A DNA stretch of 64,000 nt, from NCBI RefSeq assembly GCF_000685015.1, contig NZ_BAYA01000012.1, positions 169,208-233,207 of the forward strand, read 5' to 3'. Below the pieces are notes generated by a model. The model worked only from the letters and a program-made list of their open reading frames with translations. It ran no database searches and had not been told where the DNA came from. This DNA comes from Paraburkholderia bannensis NBRC 103871. GTDB taxonomy: Bacteria > Pseudomonadota > Gammaproteobacteria > Burkholderiales > Burkholderiaceae. Below, in pieces: positions 49,186 through 57,267 of this stretch. Positions within the stretch are counted from its first letter, which is position 1. The number at the start of each line of letters is the position of its first letter. A program made the translations under genes and the position numbers.

Positions 49186-50598
49186 TCAGTGCGCGCCGGA
49201 CGCTGCGTCCGGTGCGGTGGGTTGCGGGTTCGTCAATGCGGCCACGACGCGCTCCATCTGCATGAAGCGCGAGCCCTTGACGAGAATCGTTGCGCCGGAG
49301 CCGTAACCGGCGCCAGCGAGTGCGCGAACCAGCTCGCTCACGTCGGCGGCATGCAGCGCGTTGGCGCCGAAGGCCGTCGAGATGTCGCGTGCGGCGTCGC
49401 CGAGCGTGTACAGCGCGTCGATGCCGCGCTCCTTCGCATAGGCGCCCACCTCGCGGTGGAACGCCGGGCCGTTGTCGCCGACTTCGCCCATGTCGCCCAG
49501 CACCAGCACGCGCGGTGCAGTGTGCGAGGCGAGCACGTCGATGGCCGCGCGCACGGAATCGGGGTTCGCGTTGTAGGTGTCATCGATCACCTTTGCGCCA
49601 GCAAGTTCCGCAAGCGCTGCGCATTTGACCTGCAAACGGCCCTTGACCGGCTCGAATGCTTCGAGCCCGCGACGGATCGCTTCGAGCGGCACGCCTGCCG
49701 CAATCGCCGCCGCCGTGGCCGCGAGCGCGTTGTGCGCGTTGTGTGCGCCGAGCACTTTCAGTTCGACTTCGAGGTGACCGTCGGGCGTCGCGACCGAAAG
49801 ACGCGAGCCGCTGAGCTTGCCCGTCACCGCTGCATCGACTGCACGCTCGTCCGTGTGCAGCGCGAAGTCGAGAATCTGCGAGCCCGTCGCGGCCACGCGC
49901 CAGATGCCTGCGTAGGCGTCGTCGGCGGGAAACACGGCCGTGCCTTCGGGCTTGAGCGCGTGAATCACGCTCGCGTGTTCGAGGGCGACGGCTTCGACTG
50001 TCGCCATGAATTCCTGGTGCTCGCGCTGTGCGTTGTTCACCACGGCCACGGTCGGCTCGGCGAATTTCGCGAGCAGGTCGGTTTCGCCGGGATGATTCAT
50101 GCCGAGCTCGACCACGGCGAGCTGGTGTGCAGCACTCAAGCGCAGCAGCGTAAGCGGCACGCCGATGTCGTTGTTCAGGTTGCCCGCGGTCGCCAGGCGC
50201 GCGTCCTCGCCCACCGCAGCGGCGAAGATCGACGCGATCATTTCCTTGACCGTGGTCTTGCCGTTGCTGCCCGTTACCGCGACGAGCGGCATCGCGAACC
50301 GACGCCGCCAGCCGAGTGCCAGCGCGCCCAGCGCCGCGCGCGTGTCGTCCACGCGCAGTGCGGGAACGCGCCAGTCGCCGGGGCTGCGCGAGACGAGCGC
50401 CGCGCTCACGTGGCGGGCCGCCACGTCGGCCAGGAAGTCGTGCGCATCGAACCGGTCGCCCTTGAGCGCGACGAACAGGTCGCCGGGGCCAGTCGTGCGG
50501 CTATCGGTCGAGATGCGCTCGAAGGTGACGTTCTCGTCGCCGAGTACGCTCGCGCCGGGAATCAGCGCCGCTGCTTCGCGCAGGGAAAGCATTGTCAT
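49186..50598 (-). CDS. murF: UDP-N-acetylmuramoyl-tripeptide--D-Ala-D-Ala ligase
   Basis: Adds the D-Ala-D-Ala made by DdlB to finish the pentapeptide. The 470 residues have the P-loop VTGSNGKTTVKE, ELGMNHPGE, the AHNAHNALAATAAA segment and DTYNANPDSVRAA, which fit MurF. The start ATG (50598) overlaps the murE stop; a second ATG two codons in is possible. It is separated from mraY by 20 bases. Confidence 0.96.
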   Translation of the reverse strand: MTMLSLREAAALIPGASVLGDENVTFERISTDSRTTGPGDLFVALKGDRFDAHDFLADVAARHVSAALVSRSPGDWRVPALRVDDTRAALGALALGWRRRFAMPLVAVTGSNGKTTVKEMIASIFAAAVGEDARLATAGNLNNDIGVPLTLLRLSAAHQLAVVELGMNHPGETDLLAKFAEPTVAVVNNAQREHQEFMATVEAVALEHASVIHALKPEGTAVFPADDAYAGIWRVAATGSQILDFALHTDERAVDAAVTGKLSGSRLSVATPDGHLEVELKVLGAHNAHNALAATAAAIAAGVPLEAIRRGLEAFEPVKGRLQVKCAALAELAGAKVIDDTYNANPDSVRAAIDVLASHTAPRVLVLGDMGEVGDNGPAFHREVGAYAKERGIDALYTLGDAARDISTAFGANALHAADVSELVRALAGAGYGSGATILVKGSRFMQMERVVAALTNPQPTAPDAASGAH

Positions 50599-52160
50599 TC
50601 ACCGCCTCCGCGCCCATGCCGATCGGAAGTCGGACGGGCTGCGAGGGCAAGGCGCGCGTGATCCTGGTCGGAGAACGCGCGCTTCTTGCCCATGATTTCC
50701 TGGGTTGCCTCGTGCCCCTTGCCGGCCAGCACGATGACGTCTTCCTTGGCCGCGCCGCGCACCGCCTGCAGGATTGCGCTTGCGCGATCCTCGATGCGGC
50801 GCGCCTTCGCACCTTCGCGCATGCCGCCGACGATCTGGTCGATGATCGCGGCCGGCGCTTCGCTGCGCGGGTTGTCGCTCGTCACGACGGTTTGATCGGC
50901 GAGACGCTCGGCGATCGCGCCCATCAGCGGGCGCTTGGTCGCGTCGCGGTCGCCGCCGCAGCCGAACATGCAGATCAGGCGGCCGCCGCGCGCCGCCGCG
51001 ATCGGGCGCAGCGCTTCGAGCGTTTTTTCGAGCGCGTCGGGCGTGTGCGCGTAGTCGATCACGACGAGCGGTTCGTCGTGATCGGCGCGGCCGCCCAGGC
51101 GCTCCATGCGGCCATTGACCGGCTGCAGCTTCGAGATTTCGTTGAGCGCGGCGACGAGCGGCACGTTTGCCGCCAGCAGCGCGCCCAGCACGCCGAGCAG
51201 GTTGCTCACGTTGAACAACCCGAGCGTCTGCACCTCGATATTCGCTTCACCCCAGTCCGACGTTTCCAGATGGAACGCGGTGCCGGTCGCGGTCGCGCGC
51301 ACGTCTTTCGCACGCAGCCAGGCGTCGGCGACCGGTGCGTCGGCGGCGGGCGTTTCGATGCTGTAGGCAATCGTTCGCGCCGCGCCGCGCGTGGCGGCGA
51401 TCAGGCGACGGCCCGCTGCGTCGTCGGCGTTGATGACCGCGGCGCGCAGGCCCGGCCAGGCGAACAGACGCGCCTTCGCCGCCTCGTAGGCTTCGAAGGT
51501 GCGGTGATAGTCGAGGTGATCCTGCGTGAGATTCGTGAAGATCGCGATATCGAACGAGGTGCCGTTGACGCGGCCCTGATGCAGCGCATGCGAGGACACT
51601 TCCATCGCCACGGCCTGCGCGCCCTGCTGACGCAATTGCGCAAGCGAGCGCTGCAACTGCGGCGCGTCGGGCGTCGTGAAGCCGGTATGCACGAGCTGGC
51701 CGACAAAGCCGCTGCCGAGCGTGCCGACGATCGCGCACTTCTGGCCGATGGCCGACAGCGCCGATGCGACCCACTGGCTGCACGAGGTCTTGCCATTGGT
51801 GCCGGTCACGCCGACCACGAGCATCGCGTCGCTCGGATCGCCGTACCAGCCGCTGGCGATTTCGCCCGCCAGCACGTCGAGTTGCAGCACGGCGAGCGCG
51901 TTCTGCGCCTGCGAGGCGTCGAACTGCGCGCTATAGCCTTCCGGCTGATAGAGCACGGCGGCCGCGCCGCGCGCGAGCGCGTTTTCGATATGCGAACGGT
52001 TATCCGCACCTTCGACGGCGTAGGCGAGGAACACGTCGCCCGGCTGGAGCGAACGCGTATCGGCGTGCAGGTTGGCGGCGCTCGCGACGCGCGCGCGCAG
52101 CCACGCGAGTGCGTCCGCGATCTGCCGGTGCGCGGGATGCTGGGTGCGCGTGGCGCTCAT
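50595..52160 (-). CDS. murE: UDP-MurNAc-L-Ala-D-Glu--meso-diaminopimelate ligase
   Basis: Adds meso-diaminopimelate to the stem peptide. The 521 residues contain the P-loop VTGTNGKTSC, the carbamylated-lysine and DHLDYHRT motifs, and the DNPR motif (VVTSDNPRSEAP), which marks mDAP-specific rather than lysine-specific MurE. The length is slightly above the 495 of E. coli. Its ATG overlaps ftsI and its stop overlaps murF, 4 bases each. Confidence 0.97.
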   Translation of the reverse strand: MSATRTQHPAHRQIADALAWLRARVASAANLHADTRSLQPGDVFLAYAVEGADNRSHIENALARGAAAVLYQPEGYSAQFDASQAQNALAVLQLDVLAGEIASGWYGDPSDAMLVVGVTGTNGKTSCSQWVASALSAIGQKCAIVGTLGSGFVGQLVHTGFTTPDAPQLQRSLAQLRQQGAQAVAMEVSSHALHQGRVNGTSFDIAIFTNLTQDHLDYHRTFEAYEAAKARLFAWPGLRAAVINADDAAGRRLIAATRGAARTIAYSIETPAADAPVADAWLRAKDVRATATGTAFHLETSDWGEANIEVQTLGLFNVSNLLGVLGALLAANVPLVAALNEISKLQPVNGRMERLGGRADHDEPLVVIDYAHTPDALEKTLEALRPIAAARGGRLICMFGCGGDRDATKRPLMGAIAERLADQTVVTSDNPRSEAPAAIIDQIVGGMREGAKARRIEDRASAILQAVRGAAKEDVIVLAGKGHEATQEIMGKKRAFSDQDHARLALAARPTSDRHGRGGGE

Positions 52161-54058
52161 CGGACGACTCCGGGTCGGGTTTTCGCGTTATCGGCGACGG
52201 TCATGTGGTGCGCGGCGGACGGGCTCTTGCCGCTCGCCGAAGCGACGTGCTTTGCGGGCGCTGCCGGCGCTTTCGCTGCGGCCGGCGCATTCGCGACCGC
52301 CGTGGACGACGCGCTGTCGTCGGACACGACGAGTTGCTTGACCGGCATGTCGGGCGGCACGTTGAGCGAGCGCAGCGTATCGCCGACGATGCCCGAGAAC
52401 ACCGGCCCCGACACCGCACCGCCGAAGTGGCTGCCCGCCGTCGGCTCGTCGACCGTCACGGCGACCACGATGCGCGGATTGGGCATCGGCGCCATGCCGA
52501 CAAACGAGGCGCGGTATTTCGAGCGGTCGTAGCCGTGCGGGCCGTGTTTATACGCCGTACCCGACTTGCCGCCCACGCGGTAGCCAGGCACCGCTGCATC
52601 GGGCGACGTGCCCTGCTTCGACACCACGCTTTCGAGCATCGTGCGCACTTCGCGCGCGGTCGTCGGCGCGAACACCTGGGTGCCGATCACCGGCTGATCG
52701 TCGCCAGGATGACGGAAGATCGACACGGGCAGGATCTGGCCGTCGTGCGCGATGGCCGTGTACGCACGCGCGAGCTGGAACAGCGACACCGACAGGCCGT
52801 AGCCGTACGACATCGTCGCCTGCTCGATGCGGCGCCAGCTTTTCCACGGACGCAGACGTCCTGGCGCCGCGCCGGGGAACCCGACCTTCGGCGCCTGGCC
52901 GAGACCGATGCTGGTGTACATGTTCCACATTTCTTCGGGCCGGAGCGTCATCGCGATCTTGGTCGCGCCGATGTTCGACGACTTCTGGATCACGCCGCCC
53001 ACCGTCAGCACGCCAAAACCGGCATCGTCGGTAATCGTCGCGCCGTCGAGGGTGAAGTGGCCCGCGCCCGTATCCACCAGTGTAGTCGGCGAGACGCGGT
53101 GCAAATCCAGGGCCAGCGACACCGTGAACGGCTTCATGATCGAGCCCGGTTCGAACACGTCCGTGAGAATGCGGTTGCGCAGCTGCTCGCCGGTCAGGTG
53201 CGAGCGGTCGTTCGGGTTGTACGTCGGGTAATTGACGAGCGCGAGCACTTCGCCCGTGCGCACGTCCACCACCATCGCGGCGCCCGCCTTGGCCTTGAAC
53301 TTCTCGACCGCGGCCTTCAGGTTCGAATACGCGATGTATTGAATCTTGCTGTCGATCGACAGTTCGACATCCTTGCCATCGTGCGGCACGACGGTCTCGT
53401 CCACATCCTCGATGATGTGGCCCATGCGATCCTTGATGACGTGACGGATGCCCGGCACGCCCGCGAGAATCTTTTGATCCGACAGTTCGACGCCTTCCTG
53501 GCCTTCGTCTTCCACATTGGTGAAGCCGATCAAGTGGGCCGTGACGTCGCCTTCCGGATAGAAACGTTTGTATTCGTTGCGCTGGTAGATGCCCGGAATG
53601 TCGAGCGCCGTGATCTGCTGTGCGACGTCGAGCGGCACCTGACGCTTCACGTACACGAAGGTCTTGTCTTCGGAGAGCTTGGCGCGCAGGTCCTTGCTCG
53701 ACATGTCGAGCAGCTTGCCGAGCTGGTTGAGCTTGTCGGCGCCGAGATCGTCGGGCACGGCTTCCGGAATGGCCCAGATCGCGCGCACGGGCAGGCTCGT
53801 CGCGAGCACGAGGCCGTTACGGTCGAGAATCTTGCCGCGCGTGGCGGGCAGTTCGATGGTGCGCTGATAGCGGCTCTCGCCCTGCTTCTGATAGAAGGCG
53901 TTGCCCGGCCCCTGAATCCAGAACGCGCGCGCAGCGAGCGCGACGAACGCCATGAACAGCATGAAGACGACGAGCTTCGAGCGCCACATCGGCAGGCGCA
54001 CCGAGAGAATCGGGTTGGCGCTGAAGGCGACGCTCTTGCGGCTATTGCCTTTTTTCAT
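52157..54058 (-). CDS. ftsI: Septal peptidoglycan transpeptidase FtsI (PBP3)
   Basis: The D,D-transpeptidase that crosslinks septal peptidoglycan; a target of beta-lactams. The 633 residues have a short cytosolic N-terminus, one transmembrane helix (about 28 to 46), a non-catalytic pedestal domain (from RGKILDRNG), and the transpeptidase domain with S306-I-M-K309, S360-S-N362 and K498-S-G-T501. About 60 residues after the domain form an Ala/Pro/Ser/Lys-rich tail (AAAKAPAAPAKH...) absent from E. coli. It is coupled by ATGA overlaps to ftsL and murE. Confidence 0.97.
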   Translation of the reverse strand: MKKGNSRKSVAFSANPILSVRLPMWRSKLVVFMLFMAFVALAARAFWIQGPGNAFYQKQGESRYQRTIELPATRGKILDRNGLVLATSLPVRAIWAIPEAVPDDLGADKLNQLGKLLDMSSKDLRAKLSEDKTFVYVKRQVPLDVAQQITALDIPGIYQRNEYKRFYPEGDVTAHLIGFTNVEDEGQEGVELSDQKILAGVPGIRHVIKDRMGHIIEDVDETVVPHDGKDVELSIDSKIQYIAYSNLKAAVEKFKAKAGAAMVVDVRTGEVLALVNYPTYNPNDRSHLTGEQLRNRILTDVFEPGSIMKPFTVSLALDLHRVSPTTLVDTGAGHFTLDGATITDDAGFGVLTVGGVIQKSSNIGATKIAMTLRPEEMWNMYTSIGLGQAPKVGFPGAAPGRLRPWKSWRRIEQATMSYGYGLSVSLFQLARAYTAIAHDGQILPVSIFRHPGDDQPVIGTQVFAPTTAREVRTMLESVVSKQGTSPDAAVPGYRVGGKSGTAYKHGPHGYDRSKYRASFVGMAPMPNPRIVVAVTVDEPTAGSHFGGAVSGPVFSGIVGDTLRSLNVPPDMPVKQLVVSDDSASSTAVANAPAAAKAPAAPAKHVASASGKSPSAAHHMTVADNAKTRPGVVR

Positions 54059-54417
54059 CGCGTGCCCCCACGACGGCTGTTCGAGCTGGCCGGGGCCGAC
54101 GCCATGGCGGGCGCGGACGTGGGCACAGGCGCGTCCACAGCGGTGGCCGCGCCCGGTGCGAGCGTCAGGTATTGCGTGCGTCCGGTCGTCACGGGCTGCA
54201 TCTTGAGCGAATCGGTAGCGAGCTGTTCAACGCGCGACGTCCGTGACAGCGCGCTCTGCTGATATTGAAGCTGCGCGTAGTCCTGCTGGAGCTGACGCTC
54301 CTGCGACTGCGCGCGTTGCAACTGAATGAAGATCTGCCGCTGCTGATTGGTGGCATTGACGACTGACAAGGCGCAGCCCATGACGACAATCAGCAGGAAG
54401 ATGTTCAGGCGATTCAT
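54055..54417 (-). CDS. ftsL: Cell division protein FtsL
   Basis: A small bitopic divisome protein that forms a complex with FtsB and FtsQ and activates FtsWI. The 120 residues have one transmembrane helix near the N-terminus (IFLLIVVMGCALSVVNATNQ), a coiled-coil region with QRQIFIQLQRAQSQERQLQQDYAQLQ, and a disordered Ala/Pro-rich C-terminus ending in RRGGTR. It is coupled to rsmH and ftsI by ATGA overlaps. The low sequence conservation of FtsL makes position and topology the main evidence. Confidence 0.92.
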   Translation of the reverse strand: MNRLNIFLLIVVMGCALSVVNATNQQRQIFIQLQRAQSQERQLQQDYAQLQYQQSALSRTSRVEQLATDSLKMQPVTTGRTQYLTLAPGAATAVDAPVPTSAPAMASAPASSNSRRGGTR

Positions 54418-55367
54418 GACGTGATGCGCTCCGCAATGCGCATCACAGCCGAACGGGCGCGCGGGTTCGCCGCGACTTCTTCGTCGCTTGCGAACACGCG
54501 TCCGAGCAGCTTCAGGGGCGGGCTGGGCAGGTCGACGGCGCGGATCGGCAAACGGCGATCGATCGCCGGCGTCGTAGCGTTAGCCTGCATGAACCGCTTC
54601 ACAATCCGGTCTTCCAGCGAATGAAAGCTGATGACCACGAGCCGCCCCCCCTGTTCCAGCAACGACAGTGCTGCTTCTAGAACGACCTGCAGCTCCGCAA
54701 GCTCTTGATTGACGTGAATCCGTATAGCTTGAAAGGTGCGGGTTGCCGGGTCCTTACCCTTCTCACGGGTTTTGACGGCGTTAGCCACGATTTGGGCAAG
54801 CTCGCCCGTGCTGTCGAGAGGCCCGAGACGGTCGGACTCTGCCCGGCGAGCAACAAGCGCCTTTGCAATCTGAAAAGCAAACCGTTCTTCCCCATAATCT
54901 CGAATCACCTCCGTCAGTTCCTGCAACGTGGCCCGCGCGAGCCAGTCGGCAGCAGACTCGCCGCGCGTCGGGTCCATCCGCATGTCGAGCGGGCCATTGG
55001 CGCGGAAGCTGAAGCCGCGCTCCGGATCGTCGATTTGCGGCGACGACACGCCCAGGTCCAGCAAAATCCCCGACACACGCCCTACCCCGCGCTCCGCCAT
55101 GGCGTCGCGCAGTGAAGCAAAACTTTCGTGCACGATAGAAAACCGCGCGTCGCCCACCTGTTCGGCGGTGGCGATCGCCAGCGGATCCTTGTCGAACGCG
55201 ATCAGCCGGCCGCCCTCGGCGAGCCGGCCGAGCACGGCGCGGCTGTGCCCGCCGCGCCCGAACGTGCCGTCCACATAGACGCCGTCCGCGCGCGTCACGA
55301 GCGCATCGACCGCTTCATCGAGCAGCACCGTGCGATGCTGCAATCCGTTTCCCATCGCAGATGCCAT
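54414..55367 (-). CDS. rsmH: 16S rRNA (cytosine-1402 N4) methyltransferase
   Basis: Methylates C1402 of 16S rRNA in the ribosomal P-site (formerly MraW). The 317 residues have the SAM motif VDGTFGRGGHSRAVL, the MraW-family LDLGVSSPQIDDPERGFSFRANGPLDMRMDPTRG and a C-terminal segment (ISFHSLEDRIVKRFM). The start ATG 55367 (MASAMGNGLQHRTVLL) is preferred over a second ATG four codons later; the longer upstream frame overlaps mraZ. It lies 17 bases after mraZ and overlaps ftsL by 4 bases. Confidence 0.95.
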   Translation of the reverse strand: MASAMGNGLQHRTVLLDEAVDALVTRADGVYVDGTFGRGGHSRAVLGRLAEGGRLIAFDKDPLAIATAEQVGDARFSIVHESFASLRDAMAERGVGRVSGILLDLGVSSPQIDDPERGFSFRANGPLDMRMDPTRGESAADWLARATLQELTEVIRDYGEERFAFQIAKALVARRAESDRLGPLDSTGELAQIVANAVKTREKGKDPATRTFQAIRIHVNQELAELQVVLEAALSLLEQGGRLVVISFHSLEDRIVKRFMQANATTPAIDRRLPIRAVDLPSPPLKLLGRVFASDEEVAANPRARSAVMRIAERITS

Positions 55368-55384
55368 AGCGTTTTTACCCGCGA

Positions 55385-55813
55385 TCAGAACGTGAAATTC
55401 TTCAAGGCGTCGGGCATGCCCTGAGCCATCGCCGCCTGTTCCTTGGCGGCGTAGGTCTGCGCATCCCACAACTCAAAATGACTACCCATGCCAAGCAGCA
55501 TGACTTCCTTTTCCATTCCCGCTGCAAGACGTAATTCAGGTGAGACGAGCACGCGGCCCGCGCTGTCGAGATCGACGTCGGACGCGTTGCCTAGAAAGAT
55601 GCGGCGCCACCAGTGGGCGTCCATCGGCAAGGCTGCGACTTTGGCGCGAAACACTTCCCATTCGGGGCGCGGAAATAGCAACAGGCAGCCGTCCGGGTGC
55701 TTGGTGATCGTCACCCGGCCTTCTGCCTGTTGTTGCAGCGCGTCCCGATAGCGCGACGGAATCGACATCCGTCCTTTCGCATCGAGTGTCAGCGCCGACG
55801 CCCCCTGGAACAC
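55385..55813 (-). CDS. mraZ: Transcriptional regulator MraZ
   Basis: A ring-forming DNA-binding protein that controls the dcw cluster, including itself. The 142-residue product has two SpoVT-AbrB-type domains (MFQGASALTLDAKGRMSIPSRYRD at the start; FLGNASDVDLDSAGRVLVSPELRLAAG in the middle). The pair DAKGRMSIP / DSAGRVLVS is the family signature. It is the first gene of the cluster, and four operator-like repeats lie 71 bases or more upstream. The length is close to E. coli MraZ (152). Confidence 0.96.
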   Translation of the reverse strand: MFQGASALTLDAKGRMSIPSRYRDALQQQAEGRVTITKHPDGCLLLFPRPEWEVFRAKVAALPMDAHWWRRIFLGNASDVDLDSAGRVLVSPELRLAAGMEKEVMLLGMGSHFELWDAQTYAAKEQAAMAQGMPDALKNFTF

Positions 55814-55883
55814 TTCGCTCCCCCTGAGCGGCGCCGTTTGCCGCCCGTCTAAATCTCAGGAAATTTACCCGAATACATCTTTG

Positions 55884-55923
55884 AAATCACACAAAAATAC
55901 ACTTTCTCACACTGTCTCCCACT
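55884..55923 (-). promoter_or_regulatory. MraZ operator array: four 10-bp-spaced repeats
   Basis: Read on the minus strand there are four consecutive 10-mers: AGTGGGAGAC, AGTGTGAGAA, AGTGTATTTT, TGTGTGATTT. The first three share AGTG and all four share GTG at the same phase. MraZ is known to bind TGGG-type direct repeats with a 10-bp period near its own promoter. The array begins inside the -10 and covers the start site, consistent with repression. Confidence 0.75.
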
Positions 55924-55949
55924 TTAGAGGAACGCCATTCGAGGGTCAA
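55921..55949 (-). promoter_or_regulatory. Sigma-70 promoter for mraZ and the dcw cluster
   Basis: TTGACC (55944-55949), a 17-bp spacer and TAAAGT (55921-55926) on the minus strand match the consensus at 5/6 and 4/6. The start site near 55914 leaves a 100-nt leader to mraZ. Confidence 0.68.
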
Positions 55950-56176
55950 GGTGGGCCGCACGTTTTTTGACGAAATTTATCCGCTAGAACAAGGACTTAG
56001 CGGCACCTGTTCAAGTCAGCGCTAAAACCAAAAACCGTTATGAATGAATGAGCTAACGCAGGTTGTGAAGGTGATTTGTGAAATGCGCGGAGAAAACCGC
56101 GATGGCGCGGGGGCTTGGGAGGGATTAACGCGGACGATTGGAAGCCGGAAATGGCAGCGGAATGGCGGGGCAAACA

Positions 56177-56203
56177 GCGAACCGGCGAAGCTTACCGGCT
56201 CGC
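56177..56203 (-). terminator. Weak terminator candidate after coq7
   Basis: The stem GCGAACCGG / CCGGCTCGC (one non-canonical pair) with a 9-base loop, 22 bases past coq7, is followed only by TGTTT on the minus strand. This hairpin is the sole evidence. Confidence 0.35.
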
Positions 56204-56224
56204 GTGAACATCTCAAAGTAGAGC

Positions 56225-56917
56225 TTAAATATAGTAGGCCGTGCGGGTCATCACCTTCGATGCAAAACGCATGAGCGAGCGCACCGGCAGCGGCAGTTCG
56301 ATGCCGCCCAGCTCGGTCGCCGACTTCGCGTGGGCGATCTCGTCGGTACGCATCTGTTCGACGATTGCACGCGATTCGAGGTCGGCCGGCGGCAGCGCAT
56401 CGAGGTGGCTGTCGAGGTGATGCTCGACCTGACGCTCGGTTTCGGCCATGAAGCCGAGACTCACTTTGTCGCCCAGGCGCCCTGCTGCCAGGCCAATCGC
56501 CATTGCACCGGCGTACCAGAGCGGATTGAGCAGGCTGGGGCGAGAATCGAGCGCTTCGAGACGGCGCGCCGTCCACGCGAGATGGTCTTCCTCTTCGCGC
56601 GCGGCCTGCTCGAAGGCGGCCTTGAGCGTGGGCGAGCGCGTCGCGAGTTTTTGCGCCTGATAAAGCGCCTGCGCGCACACTTCGCCGACGTGATTCACAC
56701 GCATGAGACCAGCTGCATGCGAGCGCTCGGCAGGCGTGAGTTCGCCGGGAAGCGTCGCTGAAACGCTGCCGCCGGTCGCCACCGCGGCGTCGGCGGTCGC
56801 GACCTGCGCGGACACGGCGTCGGGGGAAGGTTGCGGCATCGGCCGCGACATGCGCGACACGCCGGTGATCGAGCGCAAGCCGCGATCGAACTCGGTAATC
56901 AATTCGTCAAACATCAT
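56225..56917 (-). CDS. coq7: 2-nonaprenyl-3-methyl-6-methoxy-1,4-benzoquinol hydroxylase (Coq7)
   Basis: A diiron hydroxylase that catalyses the penultimate step of ubiquinone synthesis, using the octaprenyl tail made by IspB. The 230 residues include the ferritin-like di-iron core with metal-binding segments MRVNHVGEVCAQALYQAQ, AAREEEDHLAW and RTDEIAHAKSATE. A 45-residue Pro/Ala-rich insertion (SRMSRPMPQPSPDAV...) separates the N-terminus from the core. ATG 56917 (MMFDELITEFDRG) follows a strong GGAGGAAGG ribosome site; ATG 56914 is equally possible. It belongs to the Coq7 family rather than UbiF. Confidence 0.93.
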   Translation of the reverse strand: MMFDELITEFDRGLRSITGVSRMSRPMPQPSPDAVSAQVATADAAVATGGSVSATLPGELTPAERSHAAGLMRVNHVGEVCAQALYQAQKLATRSPTLKAAFEQAAREEEDHLAWTARRLEALDSRPSLLNPLWYAGAMAIGLAAGRLGDKVSLGFMAETERQVEHHLDSHLDALPPADLESRAIVEQMRTDEIAHAKSATELGGIELPLPVRSLMRFASKVMTRTAYYI

Positions 56918-57267
56918 CCAACCTTCCTCCATGCGCAAGGCAGAACGAACCGCTCAAAGGAGCCGCTCGAAGAGACCGCCTGAAGCGCCCCTGAAAGGCC
57001 GACCGACCGGCCGTTCAAAGTCGCTACAGGAACACGCACAGGCCCGTCAATAAGGGGCTGCGCCGATATCCAGGCGCATATTCTAGACCATGTTGTGTAA
57101 ACGAAACAGGTACTTAGGTGCACCTGGCTTTTCCTTTGTGCCCCCTAACCCTTTTGCTACATTACGTGGCAACTTCTCGCGAAGTTAGACATCAAGGCCA
57201 CCGCAAGACAAATAAACAGGCCTTGTAAAAAGACGCATAAAAGCAGTCAGATACTGGAGATCATTCA
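56918..57267. other. Divergent region between coq7 and the porin gene
   Basis: A 350-base gap with no protein gene. The porin leader is A-rich just before its start and has a GGAG ribosome site near 57256. I see no -35/-10 pair I trust and no recognisable OmpR-type repeat by eye. Confidence 0.45.

Larger units (their letters stand above)
55814..56224. other. Upstream region of the dcw cluster
   Basis: A 411-base gap between coq7 and mraZ. It holds the mraZ promoter and operator repeats (55884-55949) and a weak coq7 terminator candidate (56177-56203). The intervening stretch 55950-56176 shows no gene I can support. Confidence 0.6.

Noticed and set aside
56022..56678. A 218-codon minus-strand frame overlapping coq7
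   Set aside because: Lies in a different frame of coq7 and its downstream gap, with no family resemblance.
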